From Sulfuritalea sp. (GTDB lineage: Bacteria > Pseudomonadota > Gammaproteobacteria > Burkholderiales > Rhodocyclaceae): a stretch of 64,000 bases of DNA. Numbering within the stretch: position 1 is the first letter of the stretch; each line of letters starts with the position of its first letter. This document shows positions 63,925 through 64,000 of the stretch, one piece after another. The position numbers and the translations under genes are program-made. The stretch is from assembly GCA_023229685.1 (NCBI GenBank), contig JALNYT010000006.1:62001-126000 (forward strand), given 5' to 3'. Below the pieces are notes generated by a model. The model saw only the letters and a program-made list of their open reading frames with translations, was not told the origin of the DNA and searched no databases.

Positions 63925-64000
63925 GCACGGCGCCCAACCCCGTAGTCCTTGAGTACATTCGCGCCCTCACCAAGATGACGCCGCGCGAGCGGGCACTCTC
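63921..64000 (+). CDS. Partial prophage gene, cut by window end
   Basis: A GTG start at 63921 overlaps the preceding stop (GTGA) and the frame is open to the window edge (26 codons, MSTAPNPVVLEYIRALTKMTPRERAL). Too short to identify. Confidence 0.5.
   Translation, partial: MSTAPNPVVLEYIRALTKMTPRERAL

Overview
The window is GC-rich, densely packed bacterial chromosome. Its content (FtsB/enolase/KdsA/CTP synthase order, MnmC, LysC, acyl-CoA catabolism, a branched-chain ABC cassette with an acyl-CoA ligase, a BamBC-like tungstoenzyme pair) suggests a betaproteobacterium, most likely a Rhodocyclales-type degrader of aromatic, steroid or fatty acids. That placement is inference from gene content; no rRNA is present. 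Many neighbours overlap by ATGA or GTGA and several genes start with GTG or TTG.

Layout: 0-5 kb holds an entericidin-like lipoprotein, a hydrolase, an NTF2-like protein and the BamC/BamB-like pair behind a TetR-type palindrome. 5-16.2 kb is an acyl-CoA region: IclR regulator, nitronate monooxygenase, MFS exporter and CoA ligase on the minus strand, facing two acyl-CoA dehydrogenases, a thioesterase, a Zn alcohol dehydrogenase and an alpha/beta hydrolase on the plus strand. 16-23 kb holds TruC, a Ser/Thr kinase fused to a cyclic-nucleotide-binding domain, a peroxiredoxin and an EmrAB-type pump. 23-30 kb is a livGHM-K-F plus acyl-CoA ligase operon. 30-46 kb is housekeeping: RlmI-like, DeaD, gamma carbonic anhydrase, pyrG-kdsA-DUF1330-eno-ftsB, prfB with its programmed frameshift, lysS, mnmC, an M48-like lipoprotein, gltX, and tRNA-Val.

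46.4-51.3 kb is the standout: a compact type IV CRISPR-Cas locus directly downstream of tRNA-Val. In order it has a Csf3/Cas5-like gene, an unrecognised 149-residue gene (by elimination a Csf1 candidate), a Cas6e-like endonuclease, a Csf2/Cas7-like gene, a CRISPR array of nine 35-nt repeats plus one decayed repeat with nine 30-31 nt spacers, and a DinG-family helicase fused to a C-terminal HNH nuclease. There is no cas1 or cas2. This looks like a CRISPR effector in which a crRNA complex recruits a helicase carrying its own nuclease.

51.5-58.5 kb holds a flavodoxin, lysC, a small HTH regulator, a radical SAM protein, QueD, and an acyl-CoA ligase / GST / enoyl-CoA hydratase operon. From tRNA-Ser (58.6 kb) to the window end is the left part of an integrated prophage-like element: tyrosine integrase, unknown gene, AlpA-like regulator, DUF1376 protein, DnaB-like helicase and further unknowns. 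Cutting across all regions are two unexplained repeat families: a dispersed 25-nt motif (seven good copies and one partial, in spacers and inside genes) and two copies of a palindromic element with ~30-bp arms.
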